From JBALVT01 sp036960305 (GTDB lineage Bacteria > Pseudomonadota > Gammaproteobacteria > Pseudomonadales > Halieaceae): 64,000 nucleotides of DNA. A program made the position numbers and the translations under genes. Under the pieces are notes generated by a model. It did not search any database and was not told the DNA's origin. It saw nothing but the letters and a program-made list of their open reading frames with translations. The stretch is from positions 1-64,000 of the forward strand of contig JBALWA010000006.1 in the NCBI GenBank assembly GCA_036960305.1, read 5' to 3'. Shown piece after piece: positions 17,176-26,160 of the stretch. The stretch's first letter is position 1, and each line of letters begins with the position of its first letter.

Positions 17176-18086
17176 CGTTCTGTCACCTTGTATCCAACAC
17201 GCGGAAAATGCACCACGACCTCACCCGCCCTTTCATCCGTTCTGCGCAGGGCGATTTCGTGCTGGGTCAGGGACACCAGCTCACCGTGAACCGGAACAGC
17301 ACCGTAATCATCGGGGCTCACAGCCACCGGTGCATCACGTTCAATTTGAGGCCAACGATCCCCAGACAACTCAGGCTTAACAACAGACCTGGCGTCCAGC
17401 GAAATGGCCAGGGCATCTTCGGCCGATAATTCACTGCGCTCACCGTGACCAAAGGCAGCAACACGCTGCTCCCAGGCCTGCAAGGCCGGCAGGCTCTCAA
17501 GCAGTGTGCTCGCTCCCCTGATGTTGCCGCGACACATCCAAACAGGCGCGTAACTGGCGGCATCGGCCCAACTGGGGGATTCGCCCAGCAGGAATTCGCG
17601 ACCATCTGCCAGCATATCTTCTATGCGCTGAAGGTTAGCGCGGAACTGTGCAAACAGCTCGACCAACTGGTCGGGCAAGATTTCGCGGTCTAGAAAATCG
17701 AAGAAGGCAAAACGGTCCTGGAGAATGTCTTCCGGCAAATCCAGATTGGTGCCCATAGACAAGGCCGCACCAGGACGGAACAGCAGTAAATCTGACCATG
17801 AAGCCAGACTATGACACAGGCCTTCAGTGCCAGAAGGAAACAGGGTCGGCCCGCTACAGCGCGCCTCCAGCTCACGGCTAATGCGCTGTGTATCACAGTA
17901 GATATCCGCACCAATTTGCATCACGGGGGTTTTACGGTAACCGCCGGTAAGGGCGGTCAGGTCGGGCTTGGGCATTACCATGGGGATCTGCACTGAGGAC
18001 CAGGAGGCCCCCTTGATCCCCAACGCCACTCTTATCTTTTCCGCAAAGGGTGATGCGTCAAAGTGATGCAGAATAATCTCAGTCAC
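17172..18086 (-). CDS. glutathione S-transferase-like protein with extra C-terminal domain
   Basis: A 304-residue protein. The first 80 residues are a GST thioredoxin-like fold (HHFDASPFAEKIRVALG, GGYRKTPVMQIGADIYCDTQRISREL). A helical domain follows with FLLGESPSWADAASYAPVW. The last 80 residues (about 220-304) form a separate beta-rich module, as in some etherase-like GSTs. First gene of the unit that runs on to the PQQ dehydrogenase (4-base overlap) and two more GSTs. The role could be glutathione-dependent cleavage or detoxification of an ether or epoxide; this is inference. Confidence 0.78.
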   Translation of the reverse strand: MTEIILHHFDASPFAEKIRVALGIKGASWSSVQIPMVMPKPDLTALTGGYRKTPVMQIGADIYCDTQRISRELEARCSGPTLFPSGTEGLCHSLASWSDLLLFRPGAALSMGTNLDLPEDILQDRFAFFDFLDREILPDQLVELFAQFRANLQRIEDMLADGREFLLGESPSWADAASYAPVWMCRGNIRGASTLLESLPALQAWEQRVAAFGHGERSELSAEDALAISLDARSVVKPELSGDRWPQIERDAPVAVSPDDYGAVPVHGELVSLTQHEIALRRTDERAGEVVVHFPRVGYKVTER

Positions 18087-18105
18087 GGCAATTTCAGTCC
18101 TCTAT

Positions 18106-18131
18106 AAAAAAAGGCCGGCATAACCGGCCTT
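18106..18131 (-). terminator. Rho-independent terminator of the TonB receptor gene
   Basis: AAGGCCGG and CCGGCCTT form a perfect 8-base stem around a five-base loop, with a run of A on the plus strand that reads as a T run on the minus strand. It lies just after the TonB-dependent receptor stop and before the GST-like gene. Confidence 0.88.
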
Positions 18132-18150
18132 GACTGGAAGCGTTAGCGTC

Positions 18151-20625
18151 CTACTTGCTGGTGCCAAACCTCGCGCCCAACTCTATGCCCCAAACTCTGG
18201 GCTCAGCATAGGTGGAGAACGTCCACAGGCCGCCTACATACTGGGACGCATTGCGGTAGCGCTCATCGGTCAGGTTCTTGCCGAAGGCTGCCACGTACCA
18301 GCTATTGCTAGGGTGCGTGTAGGTAAGACTGGCGTTAACCAGAGTACGGCTCTGAAGGTAGGTATTGAAGTCGGGCACCGGGGTTCCTCCAGGGAAGCCC
18401 TCGCTAGGCGCATCAACCGCGTAGTAGAAAGTGCTTTCATCCTCGTAATAGACGCCACCGATAAGACGAATCTCACCCCAATCCGCCGGGTAGGCGTACG
18501 TCAGGTCAAGACCGGCATTCAACTCCGGCGCCCTACTCACGTCGTTACCAGAAAGAGAGGTTGGGTCGGTGTCTGGATCAAGGTCCAGATCAAGGTCGAA
18601 GTCCTTGTACTCGGTTTCGAGCCAACCAAGATTAGCCTGCAGGGTCAGACCCTCTGCCAGCAGCACGGTGGTTTCAAACTCCAGTCCGTAGGCCTCGACT
18701 TCAGCGGCATTGAAGACTACCGTTTCCTGGGACCCGTCGGGGGTAACTACGATGGTGGCTCGCTGCATGTCGGTGTACTCAACATAGAACAGCGCCGTAT
18801 TGAATCGGCCGCGACCCTCCCAGAAGTCCCACTTCAGACCCACTTCGAACGAGTCCGCCTCTTCCGGGTCATAGCGAGTGGCAGAGAGGGGCACAGCAAG
18901 TGCTGAGCCTGCCTGGTCAGAATAACCACCCGACTTGAAGCCGTGACTGAAGCTGGCGTAACCATAAAGATCATCGCTGAACTGATTGGCGACCAGGAGG
19001 CGATAGGTCGTTTCATTCCACTCTTCGCTGTCTGTCTGGCAATCCAGGGGATTGGTCGTATCACAGGGATAGCGGTTCGTGTTATTGCCATCAAAAGGCA
19101 AAGCAGAAGCATCCTCTCCGTACGCGACTATCGGCGTACTGCCCCTTGAGAAGAAGTCCTTCTCCTCCTGCGTATAGCGAATACCCGCAGACGCAGTCCA
19201 GGTTTCCGCAAAGTCATAGCTACCGTCGAAATAAACGGCGATAGACTCCATGTCCTGGTTGTTGCTGATCAAAACTGCATCGTTGTCGCCAAAAACACCC
19301 GGTATTCCATTTCCAAAAAGGTCTGCAATGCCCAGATACTGTGCCACGTTGAACGTGGTTTCATCCTCCTGGTAAAAAATGCCAGTGACAAAATTGAATG
19401 GACCGTCGAAGTAGGAGCTCAGCCGCAGTTCCTGCTGGAACGTTTCGCGGTCATCGAAGCGGTTGGCGTCAAATATTGAAACGACGCCATTAACATCACC
19501 AACCTCACCCGTGTAAGTGCTGGGCAAATTGGACTGCTGCTCGCGCAGGCCGGTGACCGAGGCCAACTGGAACTTGCCGATAGTCCAGTCAATGTTCATA
19601 TAATAACCATCGACATCGATCGCATGTCCGTCTTTAAAATTAAGACCGGAAGGCGTTCCGTCAGCAAGGCGATCCTTATTGGTAACACCTGCCTGCTTGA
19701 GTGGATCGCCACGGGTTACACCGGGCAAACCTACAAGGTTGAAAGCCTGGCTTGAATTTGGGTCAGTCTCGTTAACCGCAGGAGGAGAGTCGCTGCGATC
19801 CTTCAGATACTCGTACTGCAGGAGAATACTGAGGTTATCGGTGGGGGCCCACAACATCTTAGCCCGGCCAGACAAGGAGTCATCGCCACCCAGGTCGCTA
19901 CCGTCACCTACGTAATCGCCACCGGCTGAACCCAGGCTGACCTTACCGTTTTCATAATAACCATCGCTTTCCTGATTGAAAGCCGCAATCCGAAATGCCA
20001 GTGTGTCTTCGATCACCGGGATGTTAATGGCGCCCTTGAGTTCCTGACGGCCGTAGTCACCATACATGTAGCTGATATCACCGCCCCACTCGTTGAAGAG
20101 TGGCTTCTTGGTCTTGACGTTTACCACGCCTGCTGTGGTGTTCTTACCGAACAACGTGCCCTGGGGGCCACGCAGGACTTCCACACTTTCTATATCGTAG
20201 GCATCGAGTAGCTGGGTCTGCATATGTGGAACGACAAAGTCATCGACAATGACGCCCACCGGTGGCTCCCAGTAAACCAGAATATCGGTCTGGGATGCGC
20301 CGCGTATAGCGAAACCGGCCGCATTGAAGCCAGTAACCTGAGCGGCACTGAAGTTCGGCGTCAGCAACGAGACCTCGCCGATGTTGGCCGCAAACATGCT
20401 GTCAAATTTTTCACTGTCGATAGCTGTTACCGCCACGGGGGTGGACTGCACATCAGTGATGCGGCGCGTCGCGGTAACCAATACTTCTTCTAACTGCAGG
20501 GAGTCTGAAGACTGGGCGAAAATCGCCTGACTACCCAACGCCAATGTCGGGGTGAGGCCGAGCAGTAAGGACTTCCTGAACAGTTGCCAAGCGACATGCT
20601 GCGGGGTACGCCGGAAAGACTTCAT
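18151..20625 (-). CDS. TonB-dependent receptor
   Basis: An 824-residue outer-membrane receptor. The signal peptide ends near AIFAQSS, then the TonB box LEEVLVTATRR. The plug follows with VSLLTPNFS, FAIRGASQTDI and EVLRGPQGTLFGKNTTAGVVNVKTKKP. The beta-barrel ends with the aromatic-rich GIELGARFGTSK. The MKSFRR start at 20625 has AAGGAG 7 bases upstream; the open frame begins 57 bases earlier. A probable operator sits 61-77 bases upstream, overlapping the -35 region of a TATAAA-type promoter. It likely takes up the substrate of the adjacent catabolic operon. No siderophore genes are nearby. Confidence 0.92.
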   Translation of the reverse strand: MKSFRRTPQHVAWQLFRKSLLLGLTPTLALGSQAIFAQSSDSLQLEEVLVTATRRITDVQSTPVAVTAIDSEKFDSMFAANIGEVSLLTPNFSAAQVTGFNAAGFAIRGASQTDILVYWEPPVGVIVDDFVVPHMQTQLLDAYDIESVEVLRGPQGTLFGKNTTAGVVNVKTKKPLFNEWGGDISYMYGDYGRQELKGAINIPVIEDTLAFRIAAFNQESDGYYENGKVSLGSAGGDYVGDGSDLGGDDSLSGRAKMLWAPTDNLSILLQYEYLKDRSDSPPAVNETDPNSSQAFNLVGLPGVTRGDPLKQAGVTNKDRLADGTPSGLNFKDGHAIDVDGYYMNIDWTIGKFQLASVTGLREQQSNLPSTYTGEVGDVNGVVSIFDANRFDDRETFQQELRLSSYFDGPFNFVTGIFYQEDETTFNVAQYLGIADLFGNGIPGVFGDNDAVLISNNQDMESIAVYFDGSYDFAETWTASAGIRYTQEEKDFFSRGSTPIVAYGEDASALPFDGNNTNRYPCDTTNPLDCQTDSEEWNETTYRLLVANQFSDDLYGYASFSHGFKSGGYSDQAGSALAVPLSATRYDPEEADSFEVGLKWDFWEGRGRFNTALFYVEYTDMQRATIVVTPDGSQETVVFNAAEVEAYGLEFETTVLLAEGLTLQANLGWLETEYKDFDLDLDLDPDTDPTSLSGNDVSRAPELNAGLDLTYAYPADWGEIRLIGGVYYEDESTFYYAVDAPSEGFPGGTPVPDFNTYLQSRTLVNASLTYTHPSNSWYVAAFGKNLTDERYRNASQYVGGLWTFSTYAEPRVWGIELGARFGTSK

Positions 20626-20685
20626 AGGGTGTTCTCCTTCTCGATTCTTAACGAACCTGTTTATAGTTTTAGTGGTGTGCATTAA

Positions 20686-20702
20686 CTTGAATCTTATTCA
20701 AG
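20686..20702. promoter_or_regulatory. probable operator, site 1 (17-bp palindrome)
   Basis: CTTGAATCTTATTCAAG has perfect 7-base arms and a 3-base spacer. It is upstream of the TonB receptor and overlaps the -35 position for a minus-strand -10 box (TATAAA, plus strand 20660-20665). The same pattern recurs at 27433 and 33958, each next to a catabolic promoter. A TetR-family repressor dimer is the natural reader; the gene at 27502 is the best candidate. Confidence 0.6.
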
Positions 20703-20720
20703 ATTGAAGACTGAACTTGT

Positions 20721-20739
20721 TACTTGTTTTTGTCAAGTA
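20721..20739. repeat. inverted repeat TACTTG-N7-CAAGTA
   Basis: Six-base perfect arms separated by seven bases, between the Rieske oxygenase stop and the TonB receptor promoter. No T run follows on the minus strand, so it is a weak terminator at most. It contains TGTCAA, a consensus -35 on the minus strand (TTGACA). It may be part of the regulatory region. Confidence 0.35.
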
Positions 20740-20752
20740 GATTTGTTGTGGC

Positions 20753-22108
20753 TTATTTCTGGTTCAGTCGGCGCTCAAGCTCGACGTGAAAATGCCGCAG
20801 ACGCTGCTCCTGCTCTCCCCACAACTGTCCCTTAAAACCACGGCTTCGCATCCCCTTTTGTACCACGGGAAGTAGCGCGGAATCCTGGCTCAGCACCGGC
20901 CCTAGATTGGCATCTTGTTCAAAGCTGTAGTGCTCAGTAGGCGGGCGAACAAGCCCTCTGACATCAGTGCCCTCAGGGAGCCCCATCCAGCCGGGAGGGC
21001 TGTAATCCGGGTCATCAGCCGCCAGCAGCAAGGTCATGGTGTCGTAGTAGAACCGTTCAGGGTCAGTCTCATGGGGCAGGAACCGCATCAGGAATATCGC
21101 CTCGGGGTGGCAACCGATCTGCACATTCGGAAACACGCCGGTTGCCCAACTATCGGAAAGTTGGCCATCCTCAAAGCGCTCATAATCCAGCCCCAGGCGC
21201 TCGGAACGCTCACGTTTACCTAGCTGTATCGCACGGCGTACGTCTGCCGCCGAACCGGTAAATTCGGCGGGATCTACACCCGCGTCCCGTAACATCATTT
21301 GCAGCCCTTCGTTGACTGTCTCCTGGTCGCTCATGCGCGGACTGGGCTGGCCAAGGGGAACAATCATGCGGCTCGCACCGTGCGGGTACAAATCGTATTG
21401 GACGTTGAGGTCACCCATAACGCCGCGCGTTTCAGGGTGCACGGCATGCAGGTGGTAACTCTCGTAAAAGGCTTCTACCCCCACCTTCCAATTGGAACCC
21501 CACTCGCTGCGCACATGGCGCACCACCTTCATTTTGCCTATCTGATAGGCCTCAAGATACCCTTCGGGCAGGCCAAGCTCCTGCGCCAGTGGCTCCGGCT
21601 TGTCACCCATGTGAATGAAGATGATTCCCGCGTGTTCCTCACAGGCAACCGGTGTCAGGCCAGGGCGGTGGGCTACTACGTCTGGGTGAAAGCTCTCCTC
21701 ATCCGTGATGCGCCGCAGGTCACCGTTGTTGTGGTAGCTCCAACTGTGGAACGGGCAGACAAATACTTTTTTGTGGCCACGTTCGTCCCAGAGCAATTTG
21801 GCGCCTCGGTGAGCGCACACATTATAAAAAGCCCGAATGCCGGCTTCGGTTCGGGTTACCATAATGGACTCTTCTCCAATATCGAAAGTAAAAAAGTCCC
21901 CCACGTCCAACAGGTCAGAGGTGACGCCCGCGATCAGCCAGCTCTTTGTCCAGATTCGATCCCACTCGCGCTGCTTGTAGTCGCGGGAGAAATACCCCTC
22001 TTTGGAGTAGCGCTCCGTGCCATTGTCGATGTTGGGCTGCTTCGCTTCCAGCGACTCGGGCGGCGCATCGGGATTAATAACGGCAAAAGGAATGTCAGGG
22101 CGACTCAT
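20753..22108 (-). CDS. aromatic ring-hydroxylating / Rieske non-haem iron oxygenase, alpha subunit
   Basis: A 451-residue Rieske oxygenase. The Rieske 2Fe-2S cluster is C98-x-H100 and C118-x2-H121. The mononuclear iron site appears as ESYHLHAVH with E216, H219 and H224; the family normally uses two His and one Asp further on. It would need a ferredoxin and reductase encoded elsewhere, since none is adjacent. No beta subunit is adjacent, which suits the alpha-only group (KshA, carnitine-like or homotrimeric type). It is the last gene of the eight-gene operon, 19 bases after the DUF35 gene. Likely role: oxygenation of the ring or side chain of the operon's substrate. Confidence 0.85.
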   Translation of the reverse strand: MSRPDIPFAVINPDAPPESLEAKQPNIDNGTERYSKEGYFSRDYKQREWDRIWTKSWLIAGVTSDLLDVGDFFTFDIGEESIMVTRTEAGIRAFYNVCAHRGAKLLWDERGHKKVFVCPFHSWSYHNNGDLRRITDEESFHPDVVAHRPGLTPVACEEHAGIIFIHMGDKPEPLAQELGLPEGYLEAYQIGKMKVVRHVRSEWGSNWKVGVEAFYESYHLHAVHPETRGVMGDLNVQYDLYPHGASRMIVPLGQPSPRMSDQETVNEGLQMMLRDAGVDPAEFTGSAADVRRAIQLGKRERSERLGLDYERFEDGQLSDSWATGVFPNVQIGCHPEAIFLMRFLPHETDPERFYYDTMTLLLAADDPDYSPPGWMGLPEGTDVRGLVRPPTEHYSFEQDANLGPVLSQDSALLPVVQKGMRSRGFKGQLWGEQEQRLRHFHVELERRLNQK

Positions 22109-22127
22109 AATCCAGCCTCTTCTTTAG

Positions 22128-22544
22128 TTAGGTTTGCGTGCGCAGGGCAAAAACGGGCAGACTATAGTCTGCCCCCCAGGGTTCAAACTGCACATCTACC
22201 GCGGCTCCCACAACGACAGTATCCGGGTCGCAATCCACCACGTTGCTCATCATGCGAGGCCCTTCTTCAAGGTCGATGAGAGCGACCACGTAAGGCGCTG
22301 TGTACGCCGATGAAATACCCCGTCTCACCACGGTGTAACTGGCGATACGCCCGCCGCCTGAGACAGCACGCCAGCTCAGCTTGTTGCCGCCGCAATGTGT
22401 ACAAAAGATACGCGGGTAAAACTGGAAGCGATCACAATCGTCACAATGCTGCATACGCAGTTCACCGCTGCGACAGCCGTCCCAGAAAGGCAGTGAAATT
22501 TCCGTTTCCGGCGGTAGGATCCTGGATAGCTCCGGAGCATTCAT
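22128..22544 (-). CDS. DUF35 / Zn-ribbon OB-fold protein, thiolase partner
   Basis: A 138-residue protein with a Zn-ribbon of two CxxC pairs (CDDCDRFQFYPRIFCTHC) followed by an OB fold (YTVVRRG, VVALIDLEEGPRMMSNVV). DUF35 proteins bind thiolase-fold enzymes; in Actinobacteria the DUF35 domain of ChsH2 is needed for Ltp2 aldolase. The start at MNAPELS gives the family's normal length and a GGGAG site; an open frame to 22655 overlaps the thiolase gene and is rejected. It abuts the thiolase stop, which fits a complex. Confidence 0.86.
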   Translation of the reverse strand: MNAPELSRILPPETEISLPFWDGCRSGELRMQHCDDCDRFQFYPRIFCTHCGGNKLSWRAVSGGGRIASYTVVRRGISSAYTAPYVVALIDLEEGPRMMSNVVDCDPDTVVVGAAVDVQFEPWGADYSLPVFALRTQT

Positions 22545-22545
22545 A

Positions 22546-23706
22546 TCAGCCGCACTCCCGCGACAACACAAGGGCAGTGTGAGACGACATAATGCCGCCC
22601 TGTGCATGTACCAGACCATGACGCGCATCGGGCAGCTGCCGCTCACCCGCGGCATGGCGTAACTGCCAGACTGATTCGGTTAAGGCAAACATCGATCCGG
22701 GGTTGCCCGCATGACTATGGGAGAGCAGGCCACCGTGCGTATTCACCGGCAATGCCCCGCCAGGGCGCAAGGCACCGCTGTCGACAAATGCACCACCTTC
22801 ACCCTTGGCACAAAAACCCAGATCCTCCAACTCCACCAACACAGTGGGCGTAAAACAATCGTAGAGTTGCGCGAAACTCATATCCGCCGGCGCCAGACCT
22901 GCCATCGCGTAAGCGCGCTCTCCCGCTTCCTTGGCCGCAGAGGTTGTCAGACTGCGTGCGGCGCTAATGTGTTCATGACTGTGCCCCTCCCCCGCACCAA
23001 GCAGGTAGACCGGGTCGTGTGCCAAATCCGCGGCGCGCTCAGCACTGCAAAGCACAATGGCCGAACCGCCATCAGAGACCAGAGAACAATCCAGCAGATG
23101 CAAGGGATCAGCAATCATGCGCGAGGCCAACACATCCTCCACACTGATGGGTTCGCGCATCTGTGCGCTTGGGTTGCGTGACGCATGTTCCCGGCAAGCT
23201 ACCGCGATACCCGCCAGCTGTTCTGGCGTCGTGCCAAACTCCGCCATATGTGCCTGTGCGATCAACGCATAGTAGGCCGGTACGGTGGCGCCATAGGGTT
23301 GTTCGAATTCAGGGTGGCCGGTAGATGCCTGCACCTGCATCGCCTGGTCACGGGTCAAGCCACTGCGCATGGTGTCTGCCATGGCAACGACAATAACGTC
23401 TGCCATACCTGTGGCGATGGCGGATGCTGCGTGATGGATAATGGAAAAAGTGGTGCCGCCCCCCGCGCCCACTGCCAGGCAATAGCGGGGAAAAATTTGC
23501 AGGTATTCCGCCAGGGCTTCTGCGTGATACATCAATGGCTGGGCCATTGAGTTGCAGCTTAGCAGGCCATCGACATCGGATTTTTCCAGCCCTGCATCCG
23601 CTATCGCATTGAGTGACGCCTCCACGCAAAGCTCCATGGGGGTGCGCCCTGGCAACACGCCCACGGCGGTATCCGCTGCACCGACTATCGCGACCTTGCC
23701 GCGCAA
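22546..23706 (-). CDS. thiolase-fold lipid-transfer protein, Ltp2-like probable aldolase
   Basis: A thiolase-superfamily protein of about 386 residues. The usual nucleophile segment (NxCASG) is replaced by VGAGGGTTF, so the catalytic Cys is absent. YDCFTPTVLVELEDLGF and the HGG loop NTHGGLLSHSHAG are present, as in SCP2/Ltp2-type enzymes that use Tyr residues for retro-aldol cleavage. No ATG or GTG starts the family-length frame. I chose TTG at 23706 (LRGKVAIVGAADTAVG); an open frame with a TTG at 23754 overlaps the MaoC gene. It sits between MaoC and DUF35 genes in the order expected for a hydratase-aldolase module that releases a short acyl-CoA. Confidence 0.82.
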   Translation of the reverse strand: MRGKVAIVGAADTAVGVLPGRTPMELCVEASLNAIADAGLEKSDVDGLLSCNSMAQPLMYHAEALAEYLQIFPRYCLAVGAGGGTTFSIIHHAASAIATGMADVIVVAMADTMRSGLTRDQAMQVQASTGHPEFEQPYGATVPAYYALIAQAHMAEFGTTPEQLAGIAVACREHASRNPSAQMREPISVEDVLASRMIADPLHLLDCSLVSDGGSAIVLCSAERAADLAHDPVYLLGAGEGHSHEHISAARSLTTSAAKEAGERAYAMAGLAPADMSFAQLYDCFTPTVLVELEDLGFCAKGEGGAFVDSGALRPGGALPVNTHGGLLSHSHAGNPGSMFALTESVWQLRHAAGERQLPDARHGLVHAQGGIMSSHTALVLSRECG

Positions 23707-23710
23707 CTGA

Positions 23711-24148
23711 CTACCAGGATTCGCCAAACCGGGCCACCACGGTGCCGGGGGCAACTATCGTACCCTCAGCGTTTTTAATAAATACATCGACAAGCACTTC
23801 GCCTGAATCGGGACGTACCTCGGTAATCGTACCGCCCGAGGTCAACACTTCGCCCACATAGGTGGCCACACGATTAGAGTAATCTATGGAAACAATCCCG
23901 CCATCGTCTACCAGCCATTCCTCTACACACTGGTGTAGCCAATCACCCAGCAGCGGTCCCGCCAGAACCAGACCCGGATAGCCCTCCACGTCGCGCGCAT
24001 AGGGCTCATCGAAATGAATGCGATGACCATTCCACAGCGCGGCGTTGTACAACATCAGTTGCACATTACCGCAGGCGAAGTCGCGCTCGGGCAGAGCCTG
24101 ACCTACCTGTAAGGCGCTAAATCGGTCGATTGCCGCAGATGCCGTCAT
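23711..24148 (-). CDS. MaoC-like dehydratase/hydratase (ChsH1-like)
   Basis: A 145-residue MaoC-family hotdog protein. It has the family's LMLYNAALWNGHRIHFDEPYA helix and loop, with His and Asp in the R-specific enoyl-CoA hydratase motif. It shares a 4-base overlap (ATGA type) with the next MaoC-like gene upstream and ends about 5 bases before the thiolase start. The two MaoC genes probably make a heteromeric hydratase, as ChsH1 and ChsH2 do, acting on a 2-enoyl-CoA. Confidence 0.83.
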   Translation of the reverse strand: MTASAAIDRFSALQVGQALPERDFACGNVQLMLYNAALWNGHRIHFDEPYARDVEGYPGLVLAGPLLGDWLHQCVEEWLVDDGGIVSIDYSNRVATYVGEVLTSGGTITEVRPDSGEVLVDVFIKNAEGTIVAPGTVVARFGESW

Positions 24149-24597
24149 CGCAGAATCCTCGTGGTTTTCTCGCGGATAACCAGTGTCTGGTCTTCGTTGA
24201 CGATATCCATAATCACTTCGTAAAAAATCAATGGTCCGGAGCGCCCTTCTTTTTCATAAATGTCTGTGAGCGTGCGAGTGGCCGTGAGCCAATCCCCTGG
24301 CCGCACCGGTAGGTGGTACTCAATTTTCAGACCACCGGCCATGGCTTTCTCCAGCGGGAACTTGGGCAGCAGTGCGTCTATAGACACGCCATCTGGCGTC
24401 AACTGATCCAGCTCCACTACATCCCAAAAAAGAGGAACATGAAACATAGGCGGCGCCTGGTCTCCGTCCAGGTATTTGCGTTGGCGATTGTCGGTGGCAA
24501 CCGCATATTTTCGTATATCCCGCCGGGTTACCAGCTCTCTTCTGGGCTCACTCTGCCTACCAATATTGGCCAATAGCTCAGGCGATAGCACTGTCAT
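24145..24597 (-). CDS. FAS1-like/MaoC N-terminal dehydratase domain protein (ChsH2 N-domain-like)
   Basis: A 150-residue MaoC_dehydratase N-type domain. Landmarks are IRKYAVATDN, APPMFHVPLF, GLKIEYHLPVRPGDWLTA and a C-terminal strand. In Mycobacterium such a domain is fused to DUF35 in ChsH2; here the two are separate genes on either side of MaoC and thiolase. Start and stop overlap by 4 bases with both neighbours. Inferred partner: the MaoC protein at 23711. Confidence 0.82.
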   Translation of the reverse strand: MTVLSPELLANIGRQSEPRRELVTRRDIRKYAVATDNRQRKYLDGDQAPPMFHVPLFWDVVELDQLTPDGVSIDALLPKFPLEKAMAGGLKIEYHLPVRPGDWLTATRTLTDIYEKEGRSGPLIFYEVIMDIVNEDQTLVIREKTTRILR

Positions 24598-26150
24598 ACC
24601 TGCTTCTCCGCCTTGGACCAGTAAGGGTCTCTCAATTCACGTTTCAGTATTTTGCCGGTGGGCGCCTTGGGCAGGCTGTCCACAAAATCAACGGAACGGG
24701 GCTTCTGGTAGGACGCAAGATGCTGTGCGGCGGCGGCAATAATTTCCTGCTCTGATGCATCCACACCAGGTTTCATCACCACAACGGCCTTTACCGACTC
24801 GCCCCACTCGTCATCGGGTATGCCAAATACAGCCGATTCCAGAACACCGGGGTGCTGGTGTATGGCGGCTTCAACCTGCGTACTGTAAATATTCTCGCCG
24901 CCAGAGATAATCATATCCTTGGCCCGATCGACTATAAAAATGTAACCGTCTTCATCCCAGACCGCCACATCACCGGTGGCCATCCAGCCGTCTCGAATAA
25001 TCTGCTCGGTCAAATCCGGGCGCTGCCAGTACCCCACCATGTTGGCCTCCGAGCGCACGTATATCTCACCGGGGGTCTGACTGTCCCGTGGAACGGTTTC
25101 ACCCTGAGCATCGACCAGCTTTATATCTGTTACAAAACCCTCGCGACCACAGGACGCCAGCCGTTCGGGGTGATCGCCCGCCAATGCCGCCATGTGGTCT
25201 TCCTGGGACAGAAAACTCATGGTCATGCCTTCGGTCTGGCCGTAGCCCTGAATGATCGTACAGGGAAAGGCTTCCAGAGCAGACGCAACCACGCTGTGAG
25301 GCATTGGTCCGCCACCATACTGAATATTGCGCAGGCTGCTAAGGTCAAAACGGGCAAAATGCTTATCGGCCATCATCCAGTTGAGCATGGTAGTGATACC
25401 CAGAAATGCCGACACCCGCTCCTTCTCGATGGTCTCCAATGCCAGTCGCGCATCAAAGTTAATCAGCACCAGCGGGCAGCCATGTGCCTGATAATTCATG
25501 GCCAGTGCCACGGGGATATGAAACATTTGCCCCGTCAGCATGTAGACGTCATCCGGGACGATTCGCTCGGCAACCGTCTGATTAACCATGCCCATATAGA
25601 GAGAGCGATGGGTATGCAGTGCGCCTTTGGATTCGCCGGTAGTACCGCCCGTGTACAAGATGAGTACCGGGTCGTCCCCGCCTACGCTAGAAGAACTCTC
25701 GGGCTCCTCTGCAGACGCTGCAGCGAGCAAGGCGTCATAGGAACCGTCGCTGGCCGGCCCAAAGCCCAACCAGTGACGCACGGAGACCTGCGCTTTCAGG
25801 TCATCCTGCAAATGCAAATATTCATCGGATACCACGATGGCGCTGGGCGTTCCACTCGCCAGAATTCGGGCCATTTCCGTGGCACCCAGCCGCCAGTTAA
25901 TGGGCTGCACAATGAGCCCTACCCTGGCGCAGGCGTAGTAGACCTCCATATACTCAATACTGTTTTTAGACAGTATTGCCACTCTATCACCGGGGCGACA
26001 ACCCAGCTCATCAATCAGCGCATTGGCAAAACGACGGACACGTTCGTCCAGCTCCCCATAGCTGATACGCCTGCTACTGGCGACATCAATAATTGCCTCG
26101 CGCGCCGGGTTCAGCCTGGCAGCTTTCGCAGGTATATAACCTAAATTCAA
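24594..26150 (-). CDS. AMP-dependent acyl-CoA synthetase/ligase
   Basis: A 518-residue adenylate-forming enzyme that activates a carboxylic acid to its CoA thioester. Core motifs are YTGGTTGESKG (P-loop-like), GYGQTEG, TGDVAVWDEDGYIFIVDR and the C-terminal PTGKILKREL with the adenylation Lys. The TTG at 26150 is preferred because AGGAG stands 7 bases before it and the protein then begins NLGYIPAKAARLNP; the open frame to 26270 runs into the upstream gene. Substrate is unknown; size fits medium, long-chain or steroid-type acids. Coupled to MaoC by overlap. Confidence 0.87.
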   Translation of the reverse strand: MNLGYIPAKAARLNPAREAIIDVASSRRISYGELDERVRRFANALIDELGCRPGDRVAILSKNSIEYMEVYYACARVGLIVQPINWRLGATEMARILASGTPSAIVVSDEYLHLQDDLKAQVSVRHWLGFGPASDGSYDALLAAASAEEPESSSSVGGDDPVLILYTGGTTGESKGALHTHRSLYMGMVNQTVAERIVPDDVYMLTGQMFHIPVALAMNYQAHGCPLVLINFDARLALETIEKERVSAFLGITTMLNWMMADKHFARFDLSSLRNIQYGGGPMPHSVVASALEAFPCTIIQGYGQTEGMTMSFLSQEDHMAALAGDHPERLASCGREGFVTDIKLVDAQGETVPRDSQTPGEIYVRSEANMVGYWQRPDLTEQIIRDGWMATGDVAVWDEDGYIFIVDRAKDMIISGGENIYSTQVEAAIHQHPGVLESAVFGIPDDEWGESVKAVVVMKPGVDASEQEIIAAAAQHLASYQKPRSVDFVDSLPKAPTGKILKRELRDPYWSKAEKQV

Positions 26151-26160
26151 GCGGTAACTC

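Noticed and set aside
21299..22279. 326-residue plus-strand ORF opposite the Rieske gene
   Set aside because: The minus strand encodes a full Rieske oxygenase with all cluster ligands. The plus frame is a shadow.
22546..23706. Annotation as an ordinary beta-ketothiolase
   Set aside because: The nucleophile segment lacks its Cys, and the operon holds DUF35 and MaoC genes. An aldolase role fits better.
24852..26144. 430-residue plus-strand ORF opposite the AMP ligase
   Set aside because: Long open frames opposite GC-rich genes are common. It lies wholly across a ligase with conserved motifs and shows no recognisable protein.
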